Source of the DNA: Leifsonia sp. C5G2
GTDB taxonomy: Bacteria; Actinomycetota; Actinomycetes; Actinomycetales; Microbacteriaceae
NCBI RefSeq assembly: GCF_013359685.1
Contig: NZ_JABFMV010000004.1
Location: 248,001-312,000 of the forward strand
DNA length: 64,000 nt
Direction of reading: 5' to 3'
A program made the position numbers and the translations under genes. Of the stretch, positions 32,341 through 40,127 are shown piece after piece; the stretch's first letter is position 1, and the number at the start of each line of letters is the position of its first letter. A model generated the notes under the pieces. It saw only the letters and a list, made by a program, of their open reading frames with translations, did not search any database and was not told the DNA's origin.

Positions 32341-32717
32341 GCCGTCGCCTCGTCCGTCGCCGCGGCCTCGGGGTGGTGGTGCCGGGGCGTCCCGCCGAGC
32401 GAGTGCTCCGCCTGGAAGATCGCGTCGGTCACCAGCCGGCTCGCGTGCTCGTTCTCGAGCCGGTAGAACACGCGCTGCCCGTCCTGCCGGGTGGAGACGA
32501 TGCGGGCGAGGCGGAGCTTCGCCAGGTGCTGCGACACGGCCGACGGCTGCTTGTCCAGGATGTCCGCCAGGTGGTTCACGGACAGCTCGCCGGCGTCCTT
32601 CAGGGCGAGCACGATCCGCACGCGGGTCGCGTCGGCCAGCATCCCGAACACCTCGACCGCGAGCTCGACGTACTGGCTGTCGGGAAGGCGACCGCAAATC
32701 GGCTTATCTGCATCCAT
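32337..32717 (-). CDS. ArsR/SmtB-family metal-sensing repressor
   Basis: A 126-residue winged-helix protein. The DNA-binding region is LADATRVRIVLALKDAGELSVNHLADILDKQPSAVSQHLAKLRLA (about residues 27-71). The C-terminus ends in HHHPE and EHASRL motifs that could form the alpha-5 zinc site found in CzrA-type repressors; the N-terminal Cys (PICGRL) is another possible ligand. It is the first gene of the ArsR-CDF-CDF operon and should release DNA when metal is in excess. An inverted repeat covers its own start codon. Confidence 0.93.
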   Translation of the reverse strand: MDADKPICGRLPDSQYVELAVEVFGMLADATRVRIVLALKDAGELSVNHLADILDKQPSAVSQHLAKLRLARIVSTRQDGQRVFYRLENEHASRLVTDAIFQAEHSLGGTPRHHHPEAAATDEATA

Positions 32718-32726
32718 ACGCAGATA
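32705..32726. promoter_or_regulatory. ArsR operator overlapping its start codon
   Basis: TATCTGC (32705-32711) and GCAGATA (32720-32726) form a perfect dyad that contains the ArsR ATG. On the minus strand TAGTAT lies 6 nt before the ATG with TGACCG about 18 bp further up, so the transcript may be leaderless and the site would block initiation directly. Confidence 0.7.
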
Positions 32727-32750
32727 CTAACCCGATCCGCGCCGGAGCGG

Positions 32751-33098
32751 TCACACGGCCGCGTAACCCTTCGCCGCGAACCAGTCGAGCACGTCGTCGG
32801 CCACGTCCTGCCAGCCCGAGTCCATGGTGAGCGAGTGGCCCTTGCCTTCGTACTCGTGGAACTCGGTCACCGACGACGTGTTGTCGGAGTAGAGCTTCGC
32901 CACCGCGGCCGTCACCGACCTCGGCACCGTGTGGTCCTCTGTCCCCGAGCCGAGCAGCAGCGGGCCCCGCACCGCCGTGTGCGCGTCGACCGCGGCCGGC
33001 GAGTTGCGGACGAAGTTCGCCGTCGCGTCCTCGAAGAGCGGGCGGCCCGGTCCCGGGATGGTCCACGCCTTGTGGGTCGAGCGTTCGATTGCGGTGGT
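32751..33098 (-). pseudogene. C-terminal remnant of an alpha/beta hydrolase
   Basis: The frame reads WTIPGPGRPLFEDATANF, then VRGPLLLGSGTEDHTVPRS and YEGKGHSLTMDSGWQDVADD, the strand-7 Asp and catalytic-His half of an alpha/beta hydrolase. The nucleophile half is missing. The frame continues in register directly from the stop codon of the SDR gene upstream (TGA then TTAIERSTHKAW), and no good start exists before a GTG at 32972. An SDR therefore seems to have replaced the front of the hydrolase, or a deletion joined them. Probably non-functional; expression by re-initiation of a 73-residue piece cannot be excluded. Confidence 0.72.
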
Positions 33099-33893
33099 TC
33101 AGAGGGTCTTGATGAGGCCGCCGTCGATGAGGAAGTCGGCCCCCGTGACATTGCCCGCGCGGTTGCTCGCCAGCAGCAGCGCCAGGTCGGCGACCTCCGA
33201 CGGCTGCGTGAAGCGTCCGGTCGAGAAGCCGCCCTGGCTGGCCACGACGCGGTCGCGGGCCGTGTCGAAGTCGACCCCCATGTTCCTGGCCGCCGTGGCG
33301 GCGACGCCGTCGTCGCCCAGCCAGAGCTGGGTCGCGACCGGACCCGGGCTGATGACGTTGAAGCGGATGTTCTGCGGGCCGAACTCCTTGGAGAGCGCCT
33401 TGGACAGGTTCCAGACCGCCGCCTTCGCCGCCGAGTAGTCGACCACGGGCGGGTCGGGGAGGAAGGCGTTGACCGATCCGATGGTGACGACATTGCCGCC
33501 GCCGCGCTCCAGCAGCAGCGGGATCGCAGCACGCGTGGTGCGGACCGCGGCCAGGAAGGTGAGGTTCAGCGAATTGAGCCACTGCTCGTCGGTGATCGCC
33601 AGGAAGCCCTCGAAGCGGAACGTGAGGGCGCCCACGTTGTTGACGAGGATGTCCAGCCCGCCCCACTCGGCGGAGCGCGCGACGAGGCGCGCAGGGGCGT
33701 CCGGCTCGGTGAGGTCGACGCTCTCGAAGAGGACGCTCCCGCCGGCGACCAGCTCGTCGAGTTCCGGAGTGGAGGATCGCGCGCCGGCGACGACCCGCAC
33801 CCCCTCAGCGACGAGGCCCTGCACGATGGCAAGCCCGATGCCTTTGCTCGCGCCGGTCACGACGGCGACTTTCCCTGAGAGCCCGAGATCCAT
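33099..33893 (-). CDS. Short-chain dehydrogenase/reductase
   Basis: A 264-residue classical SDR. TGASKGIGLAIVQGL (residues 13-27) binds NAD(P), NNVGALTF is the structural Asn region, and IGSVNAFLPDPPVVDYSAAKAAV holds the Ser, Tyr and Lys catalytic set. The C-terminus FLIDGGLIKTL is normal for the family, so the gene itself looks intact. Its stop is followed in frame by the remnant of an alpha/beta hydrolase. The substrate is unknown. Confidence 0.92.
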   Translation of the reverse strand: MDLGLSGKVAVVTGASKGIGLAIVQGLVAEGVRVVAGARSSTPELDELVAGGSVLFESVDLTEPDAPARLVARSAEWGGLDILVNNVGALTFRFEGFLAITDEQWLNSLNLTFLAAVRTTRAAIPLLLERGGGNVVTIGSVNAFLPDPPVVDYSAAKAAVWNLSKALSKEFGPQNIRFNVISPGPVATQLWLGDDGVAATAARNMGVDFDTARDRVVASQGGFSTGRFTQPSEVADLALLLASNRAGNVTGADFLIDGGLIKTL

Positions 33894-34158
33894 GTCCAGA
33901 CCGTAGGGGGAGAAGGCGCCCTGCGGCCAGACCTGCGAGCAATTCGAATTAACACCCCCGAATGGGTGTCAGCTTAAATGCCGACACGGTCCTACGATCG
34001 ATCCAACCCGCCGAACCCGAAACTCGCTGGGCCACCGCAATCGCGGGCTGCGCTCGCGGCCTGCACACAATCCCGAACCCGACCCGCTCGCGATCCGCCG
34101 GCCGCACCATTCACCCGACGCTTTACGTGCAACCCGATGGAAAGTACCCGAAACTTCC
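33894..34158. promoter_or_regulatory. AT-richer intergenic region with dyads
   Basis: A 265-bp divergent gap without a gene. It contains the 10-bp palindrome AATTCGAATT (33941-33950) and ACACCC/GGGTGT (33952-33957 with 33964-33969), followed by TTAAAT. These are candidate promoter/operator elements for the SDR or the hypothetical gene. Confidence 0.4.
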
Positions 34159-34611
34159 ATGCTCACGAAGCTGAATCCCGCTCTCTCCGCACCCCTGCTG
34201 TCCACCCTGGGCGCCGTCCGCTCCGGCCAGTGGATCGCCGTCACCTCGCTGCCCGTCGACGACCGCGCCGTCACGCGCGGCGACGGCCCGCTGGAGGAGG
34301 TCGCCGACGCGATCTTCTCGTTCCTCCCGGTCAGCCACTGCACGCCGACGCCGCTGGTCGGCTGGCTCGGCGATCCCGAGGACGACGCCCACCTGGACGC
34401 GTTCTTCGCCTTCCAGGGCATCGTCCGGGATGCTGAGCGCCGCACCCTCGAGATGGCGCGGCTCGAAGACCTCCCGGCCGGTGTCTTCGCCGGGGCGGCG
34501 GCCGTGGTCACCGTGCCGAGCACCACGGAGTTCGTCTTCTTCGTGTGCGTCGGCCAGGGCGAGCACGAGGTGTCTCCGCTCGTGGCGGCAGCGCGCGACC
34601 TCGCGGCCTGA
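34159..34611 (+). CDS. Hypothetical protein
   Basis: A 150-residue soluble protein without signal or membrane segments (MLTKLNPALSAPLLSTLG at the start; HCTPTPLVGWLGD and GQGEHEVSPLVAAARDL further on). Codon bias is like the neighbouring core genes. The ribosome site is poor. I do not recognise a family. It ends 5 nt before the stop of the convergent TetR gene. Confidence 0.65.
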   Translation: MLTKLNPALSAPLLSTLGAVRSGQWIAVTSLPVDDRAVTRGDGPLEEVADAIFSFLPVSHCTPTPLVGWLGDPEDDAHLDAFFAFQGIVRDAERRTLEMARLEDLPAGVFAGAAAVVTVPSTTEFVFFVCVGQGEHEVSPLVAAARDLAA

Positions 34612-34615
34612 CCGG

Positions 34616-35338
34616 CTAGCGAGCGGAATCCGCCTGCAGCCGGAGTCCGGCGAGGAGGAGATCGAGCCCGGCTTCGAACTGATCGCGGTCGTTGTGCCGC
34701 TCGAATTCACCGACGATGTGGTGGATGAAGGGGTACGCGGTCGCATCGAGCGCGCGCCACTCGCCCGTGATTCGCGCCAGGTACTCCTCGCGCGTGACCT
34801 CTCCCGACAGGACGGCTGCAGGCGGCTCCTGCCCCAGGTCGGCAGCCGTCCCGATGACGAATCCGACGACGGCCGAGGTCGCGTGGAACACCTGTCGCGG
34901 CGTGAGCCCCAGGCGCATGACCTCCTCGCCGATGCGCTCATAGAGCTGCAGCGAGTGGACCTGCAGCCCGGTGTCCCGCAACACGTACGCTCCGAGCCAC
35001 GGACGGTCGACGATCGTGTCGAACATCGCCATGGCGATCGCGCGGAGGTCGTCGATCGCATCCTCCGAGCCCACGTCAGCGATCTGGTCGAAGATACCCC
35101 CGAGCACCGAGTCGGCGGCGAGGTCGAGTAGTTCTTCGCGGCCCGACACATACCAGTAGATGCTCGCGACACCTCCCCCGAGCCGTGCGGCCAGGGCCCG
35201 GATGGTCAAGCCCTGCGCCCCCGACTCATCGAGGATCTCGACGGCACCCGCCAGCACCGACTCCAGCGAGTGGGATGCGCGCGTGCGGGTGCGCGGTCGG
35301 CGCGTCGGACCGGTTCTCTCGGCCTCCAGTTCTGCCAT
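34616..35338 (-). CDS. TetR-family repressor of the adjacent DHA2 exporter
   Basis: A 240-residue regulator. The HTH is in residues 25-70 (AVEILDESGAQGLTIRALAARLGGGVASIYWYVSGREELLDLA), and the C-terminal domain is of the TetR class-C kind (GVASIYWYV and YPFIHHIVGEFERHNDRDQFEAGLDLLLAGL). It is divergent from an MFS drug exporter; three matching palindromes lie between. The expected mode is repression of both genes, relieved by a drug-like ligand. Confidence 0.93.
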   Translation of the reverse strand: MAELEAERTGPTRRPRTRTRASHSLESVLAGAVEILDESGAQGLTIRALAARLGGGVASIYWYVSGREELLDLAADSVLGGIFDQIADVGSEDAIDDLRAIAMAMFDTIVDRPWLGAYVLRDTGLQVHSLQLYERIGEEVMRLGLTPRQVFHATSAVVGFVIGTAADLGQEPPAAVLSGEVTREEYLARITGEWRALDATAYPFIHHIVGEFERHNDRDQFEAGLDLLLAGLRLQADSAR

Positions 35339-35386
35339 GGCTCCATCCCATCACGCGACCCCGGCGAGGATCTGCTTGCAGCCTAT

Positions 35387-35437
35387 CGAACGTTGTTCTA
35401 TTCTATCGAACGATGTTCGAACAACGAACGCTGTTCG
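35387..35437. promoter_or_regulatory. Three TetR-type operators
   Basis: CGAACGTTGTTCT (35387), CGAACGATGTTCG (35407) and CGAACGCTGTTCG (35425) share GAAC-N3-GTTC and lie 20 and 18 bp apart between the divergent TetR and MFS genes. Almost certainly the binding sites of that TetR protein. Confidence 0.85.
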
Positions 35438-35477
35438 AGCCGCCGTTCCTGTCCACCTCCTAGCGTCTGGAGCCGCC

Positions 35478-36995
35478 ATGAGCACGATCGCCGTCGGAAG
35501 AGCCCGCACGTACACCTCGATGAAGGCCGCGTGGATTCCGCTCGCCGCGCTGTGCCTCGCCTTCTTCGTCGAGATGGTCGACAACACACTGCTGTCGATC
35601 GCGCTGCCGACGATCGGTCGCGACCTCGGCGGAGACACGACGTCGCTCCAATGGGTCACCGGGGCGTACTCCCTGACCTTCGGCGGTCTGCTGCTGACGG
35701 CCGGCTCCATCGCCGATCGCTTCGGTCGTCGCCGGGTGCTGCAGATCGGTCTCGGCCTCTTCGGCGCCATCAGCCTGGCCGTGCTCCTCGTGAGCACCAC
35801 CTTCGAGCTGATCGCCCTGCGGGCCGCACTGGGGATCGCGGCGGCCGCCATGGCTCCCATCACCAACTCCTTGGTCTTCCGGCTGTTCGACGACGAGAAG
35901 CTCCGGATGCGCGCCATCACGCTGATGATGGTCGTGGGGATGTCGGGGTTCGTGCTCGGCCCCCTCCTCGGCGGCACGATGCTCGCCCACCTGCCCTGGC
36001 AGTGGCTGCTGCTGGTGAACGCCCCGATCGCCCTCATCGCCTGCGTCGGGGTCCGGTTGGGCGTGCCCGCCGACACCGCCGAGGGCCTGACCCGCGATCG
36101 CCTGGACCTGCCGGGTGCGGCACTCAGCGTCCTGACGATCGGCCTGGCCTGCTACACGCTGACCAGCGGCATCCAGAACGGCTGGACGTCGCCGATCACG
36201 ATCGGCGTAGCCGTCGCCGCGGTGCTGTCCCTCGTGCTCTTCATCGTGCGGGAACGTACGGCCGGGTCCCCCATGCTCGACCTGACCCTCTTCCGCCGCG
36301 GCACGGTTCGGGGCGCGGCCATAGCGCAGATCGGCACCTCGGTCGCTATGGCCGGCGTGATGTTCTCGCTGATCCTGCACTTCCAGTACGCGTGGGGCTG
36401 GTCACCGCTGCTGGCCGGGCTCGCCAACCTCCCGATCATCCTCACCATGATCCTCGCGACCCCGCTCACCGAGTGGCTCGTCCGCCGCCTCGGTCATCGA
36501 TTCGCCTGCCTTGCCGGTGCACTCCTCCTCGCGGCGGGGCTCTTGCTCATGGCGTGGGCTGTGGAACGGAACTACCTGGCGATCGCGGCCGCGATGGTGG
36601 TCATGACGATCGGGCTGCGGACGGTGATGACCATCTGCGCGGTCGCTCTCGTCGGCGCGATGCCCGAGAACCGGACCTCCATGGGCGCCGCGCTCAACGA
36701 CGCCGCCCAGGAGGTCGGGACGAGCCTCGGAACGGCCGTCGTCGGAACCCTCATCGCCGCACTCGTCACCACCGTCCTTCCCAGCGGCACGTGGAGCTCC
36801 GCCCTGGCGACGTCCTTCTTCCACGGGGAGCAGATCGCCTTCCTCATCATCGCCGTCGCGGTCGGACTGATCTCAGGCGTCGGCGCCCTGACGCTGACGA
36901 ACGCCCGAACGGTGGACGAGCACGCTCCCGCGGAGGAGAGTCAGAACGAGACGACGTCGGTGGACAGCGTCAGCGCCGGCGGACCCTCCACGTAG
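35478..36995 (+). CDS. DHA2-family multidrug MFS exporter
   Basis: A 505-residue, 14-helix protein starting MSTIAVGRARTYTSMKAAW. FVEMVDNTLLSIALPTIGRDLG (motif D1-like, residues 28-50), GSIADRFGRRRVLQIG (motif A) and GPLLGGTM (motif C of antiporters) identify an EmrB/QacA-type drug/H+ antiporter. Regulated by the divergent TetR through three palindromes. Ends 4 nt before the convergent transpeptidase gene. Confidence 0.95.
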   Translation: MSTIAVGRARTYTSMKAAWIPLAALCLAFFVEMVDNTLLSIALPTIGRDLGGDTTSLQWVTGAYSLTFGGLLLTAGSIADRFGRRRVLQIGLGLFGAISLAVLLVSTTFELIALRAALGIAAAAMAPITNSLVFRLFDDEKLRMRAITLMMVVGMSGFVLGPLLGGTMLAHLPWQWLLLVNAPIALIACVGVRLGVPADTAEGLTRDRLDLPGAALSVLTIGLACYTLTSGIQNGWTSPITIGVAVAAVLSLVLFIVRERTAGSPMLDLTLFRRGTVRGAAIAQIGTSVAMAGVMFSLILHFQYAWGWSPLLAGLANLPIILTMILATPLTEWLVRRLGHRFACLAGALLLAAGLLLMAWAVERNYLAIAAAMVVMTIGLRTVMTICAVALVGAMPENRTSMGAALNDAAQEVGTSLGTAVVGTLIAALVTTVLPSGTWSSALATSFFHGEQIAFLIIAVAVGLISGVGALTLTNARTVDEHAPAEESQNETTSVDSVSAGGPST

Positions 36996-36998
36996 TGC

Positions 36999-37766
36999 TC
37001 AGTCGATCGAGACCGGCGTCCCCAGCGGGAGCAGGCCGGCCAGGCGCGTGATCGCGTCGTTGCCCAGCCGGATGCAGCCGTGGCTGGCGGCCCGGCCGAT
37101 GCTCGCGGAGTCCGCGGTGCCGTGGATGCCGATCTGACCGGGGCCGCCCGCGAACGAGTCGAGCACCGTGGAGAACGCGGACAGACCGAACGCGTACGGC
37201 CCGTATCCCGTGTTCGTCGGGCGCAGCAGCTCTGTGATGTAGAAGTCGCCGTGGGGCGTCGGCGTGCCGCCGGTCCCCGTCGCCACCGGGTGGGACTCCA
37301 CGACCCGATCGCCGGAGTAGACCCAGAGGCGCTTCTTCGCGGTCGACACCTGCACGCGGTAGCGCAGCCCCGTCGTCACGACGTCGGCCGCGCGGACCCA
37401 CCCGGTCGAACCGTTGGGGCGCTGCGGCAGCTCCACCTGAAGCCAGTCGCCTTTCTTCGCGAGGACGTAGAAGGTCAACGGAGCGCCCACCGCGTTCGGG
37501 CTGGCGAACGAGGCGACCTGCGCGCCGCCCGGGCTCTCCGCCACCGGCACCTCGGTGAGGCCGGCCTTCGCCGTCGCGGCGAGCATGGCCCCGTGGCCCC
37601 GCGTCCCTTCGGCCCCCGACGACGCGACCGTCCCTTCGGCCCCGGACGCAGTGGATGCGCCGGGTGATGGCACGCAGCCGCTGAGCGCGAGCGCCAGGCC
37701 GAGCGTCAGGAGCACGGTGGCGGACGACGTCGCCGTCCGCCACCGTGCTGTCGCCGATCGGGTCAT
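36999..37766 (-). CDS. L,D-transpeptidase lipoprotein
   Basis: A 255-residue protein. The signal peptide ends LALALSGC, a lipobox with Cys31. An SH3-like stretch (residues 70-128) precedes the YkuD catalytic domain: IHGTADSASIGRAASHGCIRLG contains His215 and the nucleophile Cys231 in the invariant SHGC motif. It would form 3-3 crosslinks in peptidoglycan or attach proteins to it, outside the membrane. Its ATG overlaps the stop of the FN3 surface protein gene, so the two are co-translated, which suggests that they act together at the wall. Confidence 0.94.
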   Translation of the reverse strand: MTRSATARWRTATSSATVLLTLGLALALSGCVPSPGASTASGAEGTVASSGAEGTRGHGAMLAATAKAGLTEVPVAESPGGAQVASFASPNAVGAPLTFYVLAKKGDWLQVELPQRPNGSTGWVRAADVVTTGLRYRVQVSTAKKRLWVYSGDRVVESHPVATGTGGTPTPHGDFYITELLRPTNTGYGPYAFGLSAFSTVLDSFAGGPGQIGIHGTADSASIGRAASHGCIRLGNDAITRLAGLLPLGTPVSID

Positions 37767-39919
37767 CCCGCGAACGTCGCCGTGGCCTCGACCGGCTGAG
37801 CCGGCGATGCCGCAGAACCGACGACCACGGCGGCGGACGCGGTGGACTCCGTCCCGGCCCCGACCGCGTTGCGCGCGACCACGAGGAAGGCGTACCGCGC
37901 ACCCGGAGTCAGCCCGGTGATGGTGCAGCTGGTCGCCGGGGCGATCGCTGTGCACGTCGCGCCACCGGGGACCGCGGTCACCGTGTAGGAGGTGATCGGC
38001 GAGCCGCCGTCGGTCGCCGGCGGCCGCCAGCTGACGGTGACCGTCCCGCCTCCGGGCTTGCCCTGGACGTTCGTCGGGCTTCCCGGTGCCTGCGGAGCCG
38101 GGGGCGTGACCGACGTGGACGCCGTGGAGACCGGACCGGTCGCGTAGCGGTTCTTGGCGGCGACGGAGAACGTGTAGGCCGTCCCCGGCGCGAGACCGGT
38201 CACCGTGCAGCTCGTCGCCGGCGCCGCGACCGTGCACGAGGCGCCTCCCGGTGCGGCGGTGACGACGTAGTCGGTCACGGGCGAGCCGCCGTCGTACGCC
38301 GGCGGGTTCCAGGTGACCGTGGCCCCACCAGGGACGGGCGTGGCGGTCACCGCGGTCGGCGCATCCGGCGCCGTGCAGTCGGCCGTGTCCGGCGAGTTCC
38401 ACGACATGCGCATGGTCACGCCGCCCGAGGCGAACGTCGGGTCGACGAAGCTGAAGCCGAAGGTGGGGGCATCCCCGAGGTCGTGCCCGGCCAGGTTCAC
38501 CGATCCGGTGCTGTCGAGCGCGAGCCCGGTCGCCCCGGCGACGGCGACGCCGTTCGCGTTGGTCACATCCACCTTGGCCGAGGTGTAGCTGCCCGGGGCC
38601 GGGTCGACCACGGCGGCGCTGACCCAGCTGGATGCTCCGCACTGCGCCTGCGGGATGACGACGCTCGCCGCGAGGCGGATCGTGCTGCCGCAGCCGGTCG
38701 CGCCGGAGAAGGCGTCGAAGGTCTGGATCTGGGTGGTGCCGCTGTCGGCGTTGGTCCAGATGCAGCCGAACCGCACCGGGTCGGGGTTGACCGTGTAGAG
38801 CAGGTTCGAGCCCGTCATCGCCTTCGGGAAGTTCGCACATCCCGCGGCGGTGGCGAAGTCGTAGCAGTAGACGTTGCTGTCGGAGCCCGCCACGAGCACG
38901 CGGGTGCCGATGGTCATGCTCGACTCCCAGTTGCCGCCGTCGCCGATGGCCGCCGCGAGCGCCGCCGGGGTGGTGACGGCCTGACCGCTCAGGTCGAAGC
39001 AGGGCACGACGCCGGGCTGGGGGATGCAGACTCCGTCCTCCACGCCGTCCGCCGTCAGATGGGCGAAGGGACGCGCGGTGTACTGCGGCACGGCGACCGG
39101 CCAGGAGCCGGCGCAGGTGGCGTCGGTCGCCGGGTCGTAGCAGCTCAGGGTCGCGCTCGACTGCACGAACACCTTGCCCGCGATGGCGACGGTCCAGTCG
39201 TACATGCTGGGGCTGGTCGTCGCGATCCCGCCGACCGCGATCGGCTGGCCGCACGAGGCGACCGTGGAGGTGTCGAAGCACAGCAGCTTGCTGCCGGCGC
39301 CCGCCGTCGTGCCCGAGCTGTTGAGCGCGTACATCGTCGTGCCGACGATCGCGCCGCCGTTGAGGCTGCCGCTGAACGGCAGCTGGGCCTCGCCCGCACC
39401 GGTGAGCGCGGTGAATCCGCAGAACGGGTTGGCGGAGGCCGTGGTCAGGTCGACGCAGACGACACCGCCGACCTGGTCGGAGACGCGCGTCGTCCAACCG
39501 TAGAACTTGCCCGCCGCGGTGTCGACGATGCCGGTCGAGTGACCGGGGGTCGAGAAGCCGGAGCCGTCGGTCGCCGTCACGGTCTTCGGCCACGGCGAGG
39601 TGCCATCGCCCGCGGTGTCGCAGTGCTCACCGGTCGCCTGCAGGTGGCAGTCCACCTGGTAGGCGGACGAGTTGTGGTGGAACACGTTGAAGATGCGGTC
39701 GCCCAGGAACTGGACGTCCCAGCCGTCGCCCGAGGTGGCGCCTGCGAACGACGTCGCGGGCGGCGTCGGCAGGGTGACGTCGCGCGTCAGCTGCACCGTG
39801 CTGGTGACCGCCTGGGCAGGAGCGCTGAACCCGGCGATGCCGCCGGCCAGCAGCGCGAACACGCCGAGAATCGAGAAAAGGCCGCGCAGGAGCAGCCGAG
39901 GGGTCGGTTTCACAAGCAT
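37763..39919 (-). CDS. Secreted Cys-paired repeat protein with two fibronectin type III domains
   Basis: A 718-residue exported protein. A signal peptide with cleavage near APAQAVTS (residue 38) is followed by a region of about 400 residues in which Cys pairs recur with mostly 8-residue spacing (for example CFDTSTVASC at 214, CYDPATDATC at 260, CYDFATAAGC at 352), as in a disulfide-stabilised beta-propeller. Two FN3 domains follow (about 528-618 and 622-712; each with PGGATVTWNPP/SWRPPATDGGSP and ATSCTVTGLAPGTAYTF). No LPXTG or membrane anchor is seen. It is coupled to an L,D-transpeptidase gene. Confidence 0.88.
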   Translation of the reverse strand: MLVKPTPRLLLRGLFSILGVFALLAGGIAGFSAPAQAVTSTVQLTRDVTLPTPPATSFAGATSGDGWDVQFLGDRIFNVFHHNSSAYQVDCHLQATGEHCDTAGDGTSPWPKTVTATDGSGFSTPGHSTGIVDTAAGKFYGWTTRVSDQVGGVVCVDLTTASANPFCGFTALTGAGEAQLPFSGSLNGGAIVGTTMYALNSSGTTAGAGSKLLCFDTSTVASCGQPIAVGGIATTSPSMYDWTVAIAGKVFVQSSATLSCYDPATDATCAGSWPVAVPQYTARPFAHLTADGVEDGVCIPQPGVVPCFDLSGQAVTTPAALAAAIGDGGNWESSMTIGTRVLVAGSDSNVYCYDFATAAGCANFPKAMTGSNLLYTVNPDPVRFGCIWTNADSGTTQIQTFDAFSGATGCGSTIRLAASVVIPQAQCGASSWVSAAVVDPAPGSYTSAKVDVTNANGVAVAGATGLALDSTGSVNLAGHDLGDAPTFGFSFVDPTFASGGVTMRMSWNSPDTADCTAPDAPTAVTATPVPGGATVTWNPPAYDGGSPVTDYVVTAAPGGASCTVAAPATSCTVTGLAPGTAYTFSVAAKNRYATGPVSTASTSVTPPAPQAPGSPTNVQGKPGGGTVTVSWRPPATDGGSPITSYTVTAVPGGATCTAIAPATSCTITGLTPGARYAFLVVARNAVGAGTESTASAAVVVGSAASPAQPVEATATFAG

Positions 39920-40127
39920 CCTCAGGGATCGGGGTGAGGTGACGTCGGGTCGGGTGACGTCGGGTCGGGTCGACAGCGCGTTCTACGCCTGTTCTGCGCC
40001 GAAGCTACCGGAGAGTGAGAGGACCCTCGGCAACCCGTTAAACGGACATTCGGTATGCGAACATGCGCCGGACCGCCCGCCCCGGGATTCCGGGGAAACC
40101 CGCGGACGGCGCTCCCCACAACTGGGG
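39920..40127. promoter_or_regulatory. Intergenic region with 15-bp tandem repeat
   Basis: No gene is seen. GTGACGTCGGGTCGG occurs twice in tandem (39939-39953 and 39954-39968). CCGTTAAACGG near 40036-40046 is a short dyad. The promoter of the FN3/transpeptidase operon must lie here or just beyond. Confidence 0.6.

Noticed and set aside
36999-39593. An 864-codon frame joined to the L,D-transpeptidase
   Set aside because: Upstream of 37766 it is the shadow of the FN3 protein; the lipoprotein signal peptide marks the true start.
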